Shown here piece after piece: positions 28,010-39,591 of a stretch of 64,000 bases of DNA. Both the position numbers and the translations under genes were made by a program. Each line of letters starts with the position of its first letter. Positions within the stretch are counted from its first letter, which is position 1. Origin of the DNA: Hippopus hippopus (taxonomy: Eukaryota; Mollusca; Bivalvia; Cardiida; Cardiidae); contig OX328107.1 in NCBI GenBank assembly GCA_946811185.2, positions 15,341,565 to 15,405,564 of the forward strand. The letters are read 5' to 3'. Below the pieces are notes generated by a model. The model saw nothing but the letters and a program-made list of their open reading frames with translations. It did no database searches and was not told where the DNA came from.

Positions 28010-28064
28010 GGACGAGAGAATAGGGTACTACCCGGGCCCTGGGTAGTACCCTATTCTCTCGTCC
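28010..28064. repeat. terminal palindrome, right end
   Basis: Mirror of the left palindrome: 24-bp arms 28010-28033 and 28041-28064 around GGGCCCT, 9 bp inside the right terminus. Confidence 0.95.
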
Positions 28065-28079
28065 TTTACTACTCATGTC

Positions 28080-28944
28080 AGCCAGACGATTTTTCCGTCC
28101 ACGAGTCTACCACTTTTGAAAATATTGCAACAACTGAAGGAGAAAATACTATTACTGCTTGACGTTTTCTATCCTTTTAAAGACAAGCTCCATCATTTAA
28201 GCGAAATTTAAAATATCGTCTGCAGATGCTGTCGATTTGGACGTGTCTACAAATTTGTCTTCTGAGAAAGAGTTAAGAAGTAGCAGACAATGCATAGGGT
28301 TCAGACGATTTGATGCTAAATTCAGCCGACATAGTCCTACTCCGAATATAATACATGGATATGTGGCATTGAGATAAATCGAATTCCTTATTTACTGTTG
28401 CCACGGGCTCCCAAGCACGTTTTAAAGACTGTGTTCAAAGGAGAAAGCTTTTGAAAATTTGTGTGACTTTGTGGGAAAAGCAGAAAATGCTGGCAACCAG
28501 TCTACATATAATCACACTCTAATCCAAGATCCAAACCTTATATTTATTGATTATAAATCCTGATATGCCTGCCTTCATCTCGATGGAATTTCTTTATTTC
28601 CCACCGCACCGCTACCGAGAAGCCTCCGCATATCGGCAAATGCTCCGCATTAATGTTAGCAATTCAATCAGCCAATCAAGATGGCCGGGGATGATGCTGT
28701 GATCGTCCGATTATAAACGGCTGTGACTAAGATATGATGTCATTTTGGTGCACGTTTCGGGACTGTGTGGTATAAGTTTATGCTTTCTTTTTCTATTTCA
28801 TTCAATAATTTCTACATTTACACGATACCATGATATTTTTAGCTCAGTTGGAAATGTAAGTTGGAACAGAGCAAAGACCAAAGTACTCTCAGTCTTAACT
28901 TTCGATGCCTGTTTCTAAACCAGAGTGTGTTGTGAGGCTTAGTC
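28080..28944. other. right flank of the Polinton, no gene
   Basis: Worn MITE-A pieces at about 28115-28275 and 28440-28505. The rest is unique with no exon recognised. Confidence 0.45.
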
Positions 28945-29376
28945 CTTTACCACCAAATCCCGAGTTTTAACGACCTTTGAAAACATTGTGGGAAAAGGAG
29001 TAAATGGTGGTATACAGCCTTTCTCCCTTCCTCACAATCTTTTCTACTGTTTATGACACAAATTCCATCATTCGAGCCACATTTAAATTCTGTCGTCTGC
29101 AAATGCTCTGAATTTGGACTAGTCTACTGTAGAATTTTGTTGTTTCATGTAAGGTTAACTCTTTACCAGACAAGGAAATCTTAGACTTGTTAAAAATGAA
29201 AGCATTAACAGAAAACAGAAGTGGCTCAAATGAAAAATATGTCTTTGGAAGAGTACAAGGCAAAAGGAAAAAAAAATGCTGGTTGCCAACATTTTCTCCT
29301 CTTCCAACAATGTTTTTCCAATAGATTTCTCTTCACTTAGGGTTGTTAAGCTTGGAATTCTGTTGTAAAGGCTTAA
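28945..29376. repeat. two adjacent MITE-A copies sharing a TTAA
   Basis: First copy about 28945-29158 (starts TCCTTTACCACCAAATCCCG); second 29155-29376, bounded by TTAA at 29155-29158 and 29373-29376. The shared TTAA suggests one inserted into the end of the other. Confidence 0.7.
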
Positions 29377-30665
29377 TGGAATGGTACTAAAACTGCTGAA
29401 ATGAGCCTTAAAATTTTAACAGACAGGAGTGACATAAAACATTTTAAAATGACTGATTAATTAAATTGTTTACCTTTAACTGTTAAAATGCCTTTAACAA
29501 TTAAAGTTGACCTTTGCGACCAGTGTAGATTAAGATCATAATGCAAAAATCATGCCATCTGATATTTGATGTACACTGTTTTGCTAAAACAGTAAAGGCA
29601 AAAAGCAACCATAAAATTGTAGTTATCTTGTTCTAGACTTAAAGTGTCCCTTGGGTTATTTGCTGATAATGTTTATGAATGTAAAAAGCAGCCAGGTGTT
29701 TGGAAAGAATCTGTTTCAAAGAACTGGTTAAAGAAATCCCAGAAAAACATGAAGATGTCCACCGACCACTCTGATATTACTAAATTAATGATGGAAACAT
29801 CAATAAATACTAAACAAATAAGTTAAAGTAACAATAGCTACCAAAAGTAAACAAAGCAGATATCAAAATACATTTCCATTTAAATACGTGTAATACCATT
29901 TAAAGTATGGAAATTATTGTGAAGATGACAGTCTGTTATTGTACTGTTGGTCCCAGTGTCAGTCAGAGAAATAAATTTCAAAACTAGGTGAAAACCTGCC
30001 AGATCACACTATCTTTTGTTTACTTTTTGCCTGATATTAAGATTCATTTTTCTGCCAGGGACTAACACTTGGACCGATCTTACAATTACAGATTGCCATC
30101 TTCACAATATTTTCAATACTTTTAAACGGTATGATTTAAATTTAAATATATATTTCCACCTGCTTTGATTTTTTGGTCGCTAAAGGGGCATTCATCTTTA
30201 AAGTGGCAAACAAATGAAAATTGGCCATGCTCTGTGAAAAGGGTGTTTGATACATTTGCAGAAAGTATTGACCTAGGTCAGCCTGCTCAGTCTGTGCAGG
30301 CTGACTTGTGATGAAACTTTTGTTATTGGTCAATTTTCTGCTTGTTAAAGGACCAGACTATTTCATGACTCAGTTGACAAAATGGATTTTATGGATCCAT
30401 AATTATGTGATGACTTGCTTGGTATCATGCATGATGAGGGAGTTGCATAAAACCCCATTTTGCCAGAGCATGGCCTGTATACTGTCTCATCTAATCTACT
30501 CTGCCTATGAAAGCTGCTTAAGTTATGACTGATTGCCTATGAAAGCTGCTAAAGTTATGACTGATGCTGTTTGTGTTACATGTAATTATTGATTTCCAAT
30601 GATAAAGCTGTGATTGAGTCAGGGATATCTGAACCTCTATTCAGTAATCATTCAAACCTCATTTC
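29377..30665. other. no firm gene; MITE-B and palindrome repeats
   Basis: A palindromic repeat related to AGTGTAGAT...ATCTACACT at about 29515-29600; a MITE-B copy in reverse at about 30182-30475 (ACCTAGGTCAGCCTGCTCAG, GGATTTTATGGATCCATAAT). An open frame at 29644-29826 has no recognisable homology. Confidence 0.5.
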
Positions 30666-31113
30666 TCATGACCTTTTACCCCTTGATTTCAAGACCGTGA
30701 GAGAGGCTTTGGAAAACATTGTAGGAAAAGGAGAAAATGCTGGTAACCAGTATTTTCTCCTTTTCCTACAATGTTTTCTATTCTTTAAAAAAAACACCCA
30801 TCATTTAATTAAACTTCAATTTATTGTCTGTAAATGCTGTCAAGATGGACAAGTGTAAAATTATACAGTTTAGTAAAAAATTAACCCTTTACCTGCTAAA
30901 TAAGTTTACCCTTTACCAAACAATGCTGACTTTTAACGACCCTGAGAAAGAAGCCCTCTGAAAACATGCTGGTACCAGCATTTTCTCCATTTCCCACAGT
31001 GTTTTTGACCCACCCTAAAACAAATTTCAATCTTTCAGTCGATTTATTTTGTAGTCTGAAAATGCTTCCCATTTAGAGTAGTCTAAAATTTTTTTTGTTT
31101 GGTAAAGAGTTAA
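30666..31113. repeat. two MITE-A copies
   Basis: About 30666-30886 and 30906-31113. The second ends GTTTGGTAAAGAGTTAA and has lost most of the left hairpin arm. Confidence 0.7.
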
Positions 31114-31171
31114 ACGATACATTTAAGCCGATAAGTAGAAACCCAAATGTTGCTATCAAAAAACCCAAATA

Positions 31172-32168
31172 CAGGGTGTCCGGAAAGTAAGGTAACACTT
31201 TTGTATATCTATAATATGGCTTTAAAAATAGATATAGAGGTAGAAATAAACATATAAGTATATAAAATATGCAATTTTTTTGTGTGGTTATTTCATTTAA
31301 TTTTCTTAACAATATGCACTTTTATACAGATTTCAAATAAGAAGTACCTTTTTGTCATTGGCGTCATTTTAGTAATTAATGACGTTTTCAATTTGACGGC
31401 CTTTTATGCTCTTTCTTTTCCGAGCACACATGATGAAATTGTCAATCACTTTAGGACACATTCAAATATCAATGATATTGAGTTTACTTGAAAGATTTTT
31501 AAACAACATGTCTGTGTTGTCTGGGTAGGGATCGTAAACCTTCAACCTCAAAGTAATGCAAAGGAAGAAGTTACGCAGCTTGAGGTTGGGACTGTGTGCA
31601 GGCCACAATGTTCAGCAATCTGTGACCTCTGGAATATTGTTTTGATATTATCCTATCACCGAACGTATCATATAAAAAGTCTGTCACAGATTTAGATGTG
31701 TGTGCCTTAGCACCATCCAGCATGAACCAATTTTTTTGCATATCTGTATGACTTCATCCTGACCTCGACCCGTGTGACTTCTTTCTGTGGGGTTATGTGA
31801 AGTCAAAGGTTGACCATTCCAACCAGACAGTACAGATATGTTGTTAAAGAACACTTAAAGTGAAATCAAGAAGATTGATATTGATAGGTGATTGACAATT
31901 TTATCCTGCACGTTCGGCAAGGAAAGAGCATAATCAGTCGTCACTTTGAAAACGTCATTAATTATTAAAATGACTCCAATGACCGAAAAAGCACCTTTGA
32001 ATTAAAATCTGTATAAAAACGCAAAATGTAATGAAAACTGGATTAAATTATCACACAAAAAAAATTACATGTTTTATTTACATGTATATATATTTTTATC
32101 TCTTTATTCTATATTTTAAGCCAAAATATAAATGTACGAAAGTGTTACCTTACTTTCCGGACACCCTG
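31172..32168. mobile_element. decayed mariner-like element with long inverted arms
   Basis: Starts CAGGGTGTCCGGAAAGTAAG and ends with its inverted copy, flanked by TA on both sides (31170-31171, 32169-32170). The inverted similarity extends well past the terminal 30 bp, to about 285 bp per arm (31172-31460 against 31885-32168). Near 31765-31825 the plus strand encodes PDLDPCDFFLWGYVKSKV, the catalytic-region motif of mariner/IS630 transposases, with stops around it. 997 bp in total, non-functional. Confidence 0.85.
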
Positions 32169-33698
32169 TATTTGCTTTTTCAAATGTATCTTTTGGAGAA
32201 AAATATTTCCTCATCACACAGTGTAGATCCAAGCTCAGACTGCTTATTCTGTGCAGTCTGATCTTGATCTACACTGCAGGGTCCAAAAAATCCACTTGTC
32301 CGCTCGTCCTTACTAGTAAAAATTTGGTGAGGGTAAGTGGATGATCTTTCTTTGTCTAACTGTAGGACGAGTGCAAAATGGCAGGAGGACAAGTAAGAAT
32401 TCTGAAATTTTTTGGACCCTGCACTGTCTGCAAAAGGTCATTAAGTCACACTTAGCAGCCTATTTCTGAGCAAATCAAAAAGGTAGACTATGGTATCCTT
32501 TTACCCTATTCAGATGTCTTTTTATGTGCTTTGCAAAATGAAGCTTTTGTCAAATTTATGAAATAGCTCAAGATGAGTATCCTCTCCTTTTGTTGTTGTT
32601 CTCTTGTCTTCTTTCTGAACTATGCAGAAAAAAAAACTCCTTAAAGTCCACTGGCTGCTAGAAGTAATCTTTTCGTGAGTCAAACTGCAGGCAAATCTAA
32701 TTCAGTCCACTTGAAAGTATTATGCATCTGACAATGCATTATTGTTACATTGTCAAAGTTCAAGTTGCTGGCAGAGAAATGAGGCTACTAAGTGCAATTC
32801 ACTGACCTTCCTTTTGTGGAATGTGTCGATCAAAATCTACACTGTCCGATAAGGACATATTTTCCCCCATATGTTCGTTTGAAATTGCAAAACTTGGGTT
32901 TTACTATCGTCTTAAAAGTTTCGTTTCACTTATTTAGCAAGATATGGTTATTTAGATTACTAGTACTAAAGGTAGTGAGCAAAATGCACTTATAAAGTAG
33001 TTTCTCTCATAAGCACTACAGATTTTTCCCAAGTGCATTCTCCCTGATTAATTTTGTGCTTTGAGAAGACAAAAAAGGCTATCATTTTCTGCCTTTCCTA
33101 CAATGTTTTCAAAAGCCTTTTTCTTAAAGTGATGAAAACAACGGACTGTTTGTGAAGAGCTAACATATTACAACCAACTGTTGCACAGTGTAAATATCAA
33201 GATTTCATCCTGATTGGTTTAGCTTGCTTCCTTTTCAAATATGGTTTTGTGTCAAAGATGGCATTTATCTTTCCTGTGACTCATTTTTATCTCACAAAAC
33301 AACAGAATTTTACAATCATCTCCATTGAAAGATTTTGTAAACAACAAGTAAACAGTTGCTCAATTAATGGAATTGTCTGTTCATGAGTAGAAAACACTGT
33401 GGGAAAAGGAGAAATGCTGGTCTCTTTTTCTCTATGATTTTTTTCAAAAGTCATCATCTTCCAGGTCATTAAAAATGGGACTGATTGGTAAAGGGTTAAC
33501 CCTAGTGTCTAATGACTTGCATACATATTTCACAGTTAAGAGTAAATATTTAAGAAAAACGTAGACTGTGCAGACCAAAGATCACAGATTGCAAAAATGA
33601 ACAGTCTGATCTTGTATAAACCTACACTTCTCAGCAGCAACAGGAATCGAATCATACTCTTCAACAGAGCAAAAACTTTCGAAAAAGGAGCTGTTTTT
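32169..33698. other. no firm gene; palindromic repeat copies
   Basis: Copies of the GTGTAGATC(C/A)AAG...GATCTACACTG palindrome family at about 32205-32280 and 32760-32960, and a MITE-A fragment at about 33380-33500. Nothing else recognised. Confidence 0.45.
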
Positions 33699-34810
33699 AG
33701 CTCCACTGGCCGAAGGCCAGCAGGCTTATGTCATGGCCCGGTGTCCATTGTGCGTCTGTCTGTCCGTCCATGCGTGTGTTAACTTTTATTTCAAACATCT
33801 TCTCTGAAACTATACATCCAAATTTGATGAAACTTCACAGAATTGATCCTGTCATGGTCCTCTTCAGAAGTCCATGAAAGAATTTGATTCCTTGAAAAAC
33901 TCTGGTTGCCATGGCAACAAAAGCGAAAAATACTGAAAATCTTTGAAAATCTTGTCTGAAACCATAAGGCCCAGGGCTACCAAATTCGGCATTTAGCTTT
34001 ATCTAATGAACCTCTAAGAAGTTTCTTCATATTATAGCCCTGGGGTCAAAATTGGCCTCATGCCAGGGATCACAAGTTTAGCATGGGCTTTTATATAGTG
34101 ACTTTAATTTAAAATAGTAATCAAGGGAAATAACTCATTATAAGAGATAAAGTTTGTTACTATTTACCTTCCTTGATTATCAAACTGCAATGATACATGA
34201 TTGATGTTGATATTCAAGTTTTTTGGATAGGACATGTTCTGTTGTCAGGGAGAGTGATTTCTTTTGATGCAAGTAGTTATGCTCACATCAGTGGAATATT
34301 AAACTTAAAGTAAGGTTTTTGTCATTCAGTTTTTTTTCCAGAACGTTAACTTTCATGCCAATGAATAAACCTGCTTATATTCACTGACATAATCTTTGCA
34401 CTAGGAAGATAGGACTTTTTTTTTTGTTGGGCAGGGGGGAGATTATGTTTTCCAAGTAAGTTTACTACCATACAGAATTTTTATGCTGTATGTCTCTGCA
34501 ATGCCATTTAAGTGCATAATACGTTAATTTTACTCTTTATCTCTAAATTAAGAGAGGACAAATTTTTTGACTAGACCAAGTTTAAAGCCATTGCAAAAGA
34601 CAAATTGAATGTAGCTTAAATGATTATTTCTGTCTTTGATAGGGTAGGAAACATTGTTGGAAAAGGAGAAAATACTGGCTGACAACATGTTGTCCTTTTC
34701 CCACAATGTTTTCAAAAGCTTTCTCTTTAAAGGTCATTAAAACTTCGATTTGTGTGGTAAAGGGTTAAAAAGCCAGTGGAGCAATACAGGGCCATCATGG
34801 CCCTCTTGTT
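33699..34810 (+). mobile_element. hairpin-ended element C1 (non-autonomous, unclassified)
   Basis: Starts with a hairpin AGCTCCACTGGCCGAAGGCCAG and ends CCAGTGGAGC then ACAGGGCCATCATGGCCCTC followed by TTGTT. It shares its 3' end (GGGCCATCATGGCCCTCTTG) with the neighbouring element C2 and with C3. A MITE-A copy (34548-34768) sits inside. No protein. Confidence 0.55.
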
Positions 34811-34812
34811 TT

Positions 34813-35874
34813 AGCTCACCTGAGCATGAAGTGCTCAAGGTGAGGTTTTGTGATTGTGCTGTATCTGTACCTTGTGTGCACTCTAGAGGCCACAAATTGA
34901 GTCAGAAACTCATGAAACTCAGTCAGAATATTTGTCTTGATAATATCTCGGACGAGATTGAAATTAGGTCATGTCAGGTCAAAAAATAGGTCACCAGGCC
35001 AAGTCTTGGGAAAACATTGTGTGCACTCTAGAGTCCACATTTTCAGCCTGCTTATTGTGAAACTTGATCAGAATGTTTGTCTTGCTGACATCTCGGATAA
35101 GATTGAAATTGGGATATATTGGGTCAAAAAGTAGATCACCGGGCCAAATCTTAGAAAAACCTTGTGTGCACTCTACAGGCCACATGTTCAGCCTAATATT
35201 CATGGAACTAGGTCAGAGTGTTTGTCTTGATGATATCTTATTCAAGTTCGAAATGGGATCATGTCTGATCAGAAAGTAGGTCACCGGGCCAGATCTTAGT
35301 AAAACCTTGTGTGCACTATACAGGCCACATTTTCAGCCTGATACTCATGAAACTAGGTCAGGGGGTTTGTCCTGATGATATCTCATAGAAGTATGAAATT
35401 GGGACACCTCAGGTCGAAAAATAGGTCATTTAGCCAAGTCTCATTTCTCAGAGAATGTTGAAATTTGGTCACCTAGAGTTCTGGTCTTGTTGATATATTG
35501 GACAAATTTGAAATTGAGTCATGTCTGGATAAAAAGTGAGTCACTTAACTCTTTACCAAATGACAAAATTTTAGACTGGTCCAAATTCAAAGCACTTGCA
35601 GATGACAAAATAAATGTAACTCAAAAATTGAAATTTGTTTCCAGCAGGGTAGAAAACATCGTGGGAAAAGGAGAAAATGCTGGTTTCCAGCATTTTCTCC
35701 TTTTCCCACAATGTTTTCAAAAGGCTTCTATCTCAGGGTTGTAGAAACCAGGGATTGTTTGGGAAAGGGTTAATCATATATGTTTCACATCATTACGATC
35801 AGGGTCTCTGCAGCTGTATTAACCCTAGATGGCTTTACACAGGTGAGCACTTTGAGGCCAATGGCCCTCTTGTT
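34813..35874 (+). mobile_element. hairpin-ended tandem-repeat element C2
   Basis: Begins AGCTCACCTGAGC...GCTCAAGGTGAG (a nested hairpin) directly after C1, has about four roughly 140-bp units (CCTTGTGTGCACTCTA, then AACTAGGTCAGAGTGTTTGTC), and ends GGTGAGCACTTTGAGGCC then AATGGCCCTCTTGTT. MITE-A 35545-35773 is nested inside. Confidence 0.65.
35545..35773. mobile_element. MITE-A, near-intact copy nested in C2
   Basis: TTAA at 35545-35548 and 35770-35773, CTCTTTACCAAATGACAAAA start, full central foldback around 35651-35717. Confidence 0.8.
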
Positions 35875-37340
35875 CCGACAACTTTTGCCAACAACTTTAG
35901 AGTCGTAAAAAGTCGTATTTGGTTATGGGTCAACTTTTTACCCAGTAATCACTTGTTTTAACAATTCTGAGGAGGAAAGTGTTTGAAAACAAAATGTTTT
36001 CGAAAAAGGAGTACGTGCTGGTGGTAGCCAGCATTTTCTCCTTTTTGTCACAATGTTTTCCTCCCTTCCAGGACATTCAGTCATTTGAGTGGTACCTAAA
36101 TTTTTGCCTGAAAATGCTTTCAATATGAAAAAATAGAAAAATAATTATGTTGTTTAATGAAGGGTAAACAAGATAACAGGATTCAATGCTTGATTCACTT
36201 GATAATGATCTCTTTATCTCCCTTTCACTCAAATATTACCCTGAGAGCTTTACATTAACTCACAGGCTGCTAAGTGCGACTTGCAGACCTGTTGCAGTCA
36301 GTGTAGGTCAAGATCAGATTGCACAAAACGTGCAGTCTGATCTTGGATCTACACTGTCGATTAGGTATTTTCTCTACAGTAAGATCAACTTTGAAAATGC
36401 AGTGTTTGGGTTTTTACTATTGAGTGGAAATTTTTGTTCATTTATTTAGCAGTTGAAGTGTAAAGTGAAATGAACATTTTTTCCCCATTGAATCGAATTC
36501 CAGATAATATTAATTTCCAGGCAGACTTAACCTGCATATCTGGTGTAAAATCAGACAGTATATCATCTTTTAGGTAAGACACCAACCATGGCATATTTTG
36601 CACAATCTGATCTTATTTAGATAATCAATGAAAGCAACAGAAGTTGTATTAATTGTTAAACCTTTACCACACAGTGCCGATTTTAAATGACTTTGGAAAA
36701 GAATGCTTTTCTAAAGCATTGTGGGAAAAGGAGAAAATGCTGGTAACCAGCATTTTCTCCTTTTCCCACAATGATTTTTACTCTATCAAAGTTGATTTCC
36801 ACCTTTTGAGCCAGATTTGATTTGTTTCCTGCAAATGCTTTTGAACTGGTCAAGCCTAAGATTTTGTCATATGGTAAAGCATTAAAGTTTAACATTTCAA
36901 ACTCTTTCACCCTTTACAATACAGTCCTGAGTTTTAAGGACCTTAAGGAAGATGCCTTTTGAAAACAGTGTGGGAAGAGGAGAAGATGCTGGTTTAAACA
37001 GCATTTTCTCCTTTTCTTACAATGTTTTCTACCCATCCAAAGGCAAATCTAACAAGTTGAACCTCATTAAATTTGTTGTCTACAAATTCTTTGAAGTTCA
37101 AAATTTTGTTGTTTGGGAAAGAGGTATCAGATATTATAGTAGGCCTATTTGTTATTGATTTGTTTTGATAATCATTTATGATAAAGGACCTCATATTGAT
37201 GTCAGCTGCTAAATTACTGTAGTTAGCGATAGTGATATATAGAAAAAGAACTGATTTATTTTCTTTATAGTTTATGAAAGCTTCATATTTTTTGTGTGTA
37301 GCTGAGGAATATTATTTCAAGAATTTCTACTGTTTTACAG
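35875..37340. other. upstream intron or flank, repeats only
   Basis: MITE-A copies at about 35948-36170, 36656-36885 (TTAA-bounded, near-perfect foldback) and 36905-37125, and a palindromic GTGTAGGTCAAGATCAG family copy at 36270-36440. A stretch at 36516-36573 has acceptor and donor-like ends but its phase does not fit the next exon. Confidence 0.5.
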
Positions 37341-37423
37341 GAGCCTTTCATAAGAAAAAAATCAATTGGTGATGAAAAAGTTGAAATACTCATTGAAGGT
37401 GGTGATGAAAGATCGTCTTTGAG
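37341..37423 (+). CDS. exon of an unrecognised host gene (first seen here)
   Basis: An 83-bp exon from acceptor TGTTTTACAG (37340) to donor GAG/GTAAT at 37423. It encodes EPFIRKKSIGDEKVEILIEG followed by GDERSSL, leaving two bases that are completed by the first base of the exon at 39156. Earlier exons were not found in the window. Confidence 0.6.
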
Positions 37424-39155
37424 GTAATACATGTATTACCTCTGTTGGTTGTTTTTTTTCTTACATGTTACAGGACAACAAAATTTTAGACTCATCCAAG
37501 TTGAAAGCTGTGGTAGGTGACATGTCAAATGTGATTGTAATGGTGGACTTTGTCTTGGAAGGGTTGGAATATTGTGGGAAAAGAAGACATTGCTGGTTAC
37601 AAGGATTTTCTCCTCTTCTCACAATGTTTTCGTAAGCCGTTTTTCTGAAGAATGTCCCATTAATTGGATTTTTTTTTTTTTTTCAGCAAAATTTCTGACA
37701 CTGTCACAGCTTGTAGTTATTGCTTTACAAGGGATAGACTTTCAACATGCTATGTAGTAAATTGTGTGGATGGCCCTTGATGGCCATTTCAAACCCCAGC
37801 AATGGCAAATAATTTTTGTGGTATTTTTTCTTTTTTTTTTCCCAGGGTAAAAAGTCACATACCAGTGATTTTTCCATACAAAATATCAACTTTTACTATT
37901 GAGTTTTGTCAAAAATTAGAGTTAAATTGCTATAACCCTATACTACACAATCCCAAGTTTTAATGACCCAAATCAATAGGAATTTTGAAAACATTGTGGA
38001 AAAAAGAGAAAATGCTGGTAACCAGCATTTTCTCCTTTTCCCACTATGTTTTCTACCCTTCCAAAAGGAACTTTAAATTTTTGAGTCACATTTATTTTGT
38101 CGTCTGCAAATCCTTTCACTTTGGAGAAGGCTTAAGTATTGTCATTTGGTAATGATTCACAACAGCATTCATTATTATCTTTAAATATTGGCCCTGACCC
38201 GGATAGTTTTGGAATAATTAGTAACCACAATCTAGAATTTTAATTACCTTGAGGAAAAAAGCATTTTAAACCATTCTCTTCCTGTCTCAAAATGGTTTTT
38301 TACCCTGTCAGAATCTGTAAGTTCATTTGCATCAGTTTCAAATATATCGTCTGCGGATGTTTTCAATTTGGAAGAATTTAATAATTGTCTGGAAAAGTGT
38401 TAAAACATAAGCAATCTCGAAAGTGAAAATTATAATATTATGGGTCTTCTTTACCAACTTGACTAATTTTTAAAGAGTTGTCCAAACTGAAAGCTTTTGC
38501 AGATGATTTTTAGATGTGACCCAAATGATGAGTTTTATGTTTGATAGGGTAGAAACCATTGTGGGAAAAGGAGAAAATGCTGGTTACCACATACTTGTCA
38601 GAAGGCATCTTCCTCAGGATGGTGAAATCTGGGGATTGTGTGGTAAAGGGTTAACTATTATCTAGTTTCAGTTTTGTTTGTTTGAGACTGTAAGAGTAGA
38701 AATTAAACATAAATTAATGAGCCATGTTCTGGCAAAATGGGGCTTAATGCATCGCTGTGATACATAGTACCAAGCAAGGGATCACATTATTATGGATCCA
38801 TTATAGTCTTTTTTTTTTTAAACAGTGGACTTAATCATGAGCTAGACTGGTCCTTGGACATAGAGAAAATTGGCCATTATCAAAAAGTTTTGGCCCAGGT
38901 CAGCGTGTGCGGAGCGTGCAGGCTGACGTGGGTCAATACTTTTCGCAGATGCATTACCCCTCCTTTTCACAAAGCATGGCTTATTTTCATTTGTATTCAT
39001 TTTTAGGTCAGCAGAATGAGATAAGTACATGCAGCATTTCCAGGGAGATAAGATGGTGCATGCACTTGTAAGATGGAGACGTCAGAAAGTCATGTACAAC
39101 ACAGACAAAACTTATTTATCATCACTGTAAAGTCCTGCTTTCTTGCCAAAATCAG
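37424..39155. repeat. intron with MITE-A and MITE-B copies
   Basis: MITE-A at about 37470-37690, 37935-38160, 38215-38403 and 38446-38654; MITE-B at about 38719-38990 (GAGCCATGTTCTGGCAAAAT start, CACAAAGCATGGC end). Confidence 0.6.
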
Positions 39156-39591
39156 CAAATACCAAAATCTAATTGGAAAACATGTTCACTTCAATGATGA
39201 CCTTGACCCAGTGACCCAGGCTGGAGAAGATAAAGTTGAACTGGTTCTTGGACTTTCACAAGTTTCTCTTAAATCTGAATTTAGTTTTAGAAAATTTGGA
39301 CAACAACTAAGCTCAGCAAAATTATTCCAATGGGTTTTAAAGCTACTGCAGAGGGCCAAAGCAAGAAGAATCCTTGCTCATTTATATGACGTCCCTGATG
39401 CAGCAATTAAATCTACCATCTTGGATGTTGCATCCGAGGTTGCCATAGCATATGAATATCAACTGTCACTTTTATATGGGGATGAAGAGATAGTTTTGTT
39501 GGCACAACATTTGGTTTCCTGTTTTATGACGTATCTCAATCAGTCGGATGCAAAGTTCACAGTGGGAAATCTTTTACAAGCTTTGCTAGAG
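39156..39591 (+). CDS. exon of an unrecognised host gene, helical region
   Basis: A 436-bp exon after acceptor CCAAAATCAG (39155), ending in GAG before a GTGAGT donor. It encodes KYQNLIGKHVHFNDDLDPVT, then a leucine-rich helical stretch (AKLFQWVLKLLQRAKARRIL, DVASEVAIAYEYQLSLLYGD, NLLQALLE) that looks like helical-repeat folding. An ATG at 39073 opens the same frame further upstream, but the splice at 39155 is phase-matched to the exon at 37341-37423, so I prefer it. No family recognised. Confidence 0.6.

Larger units (their letters stand above)
14388..28073 (-). mobile_element. Polinton/Maverick element, 13.7 kb
   Basis: Bounded by 6-bp direct repeats CATGTC (14382-14387 and 28074-28079). 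The element begins AGTAGTAAAGG and ends CCTTTACTACT, so it has the AG...CT termini and 6-bp duplication known for Polintons. Long terminal inverted repeats enclose a minus-strand block with integrase, packaging ATPase, adenovirus-type protease, major and minor capsid genes and a polymerase remnant. The outer TIR halves are almost identical over hundreds of bases, which suggests a fairly recent insertion. Polintons are usually 15-20 kb. The shortfall here is about what a lost polymerase gene would explain. Confidence 0.97.
26276..28073 (-). repeat. right terminal inverted repeat of the Polinton
   Basis: Mirror of 14388-15950. It keeps the full-length TIR gene (26428-26733), a 148-bp tandem array (about 26845-27340), a block of roughly 60-70-bp units containing AGTCCAACTCAATGGTCAGG (about 27420-27760), a block of CCCTCTCAGGGTAGAGAG motifs, and the terminal palindrome. 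Confidence 0.92.

Noticed and set aside
14388..28073. Free adenovirus-like or giant-virus contamination
   Set aside because: The 6-bp target duplication and continuous host-type repeats on both sides show an integrated Polinton.
29644..29826. 60-residue plus-strand frame with lysine-rich end
   Set aside because: No ATG in good context, no splice signals that fit, no similarity recognised.
36516..36573. Possible exon between TTTCCAG and GTAAGAC upstream of the unrecognised host gene
   Set aside because: Its only open frame ends in a phase that creates a stop when joined to the exon at 37341; kept only as a note.
39073..39155. ATG-initiated extension of the exon at 39156
   Set aside because: Preceded closely by a stop. 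The acceptor at 39155 joins the upstream exon in phase, which is the better model, though an alternative first exon cannot be excluded.
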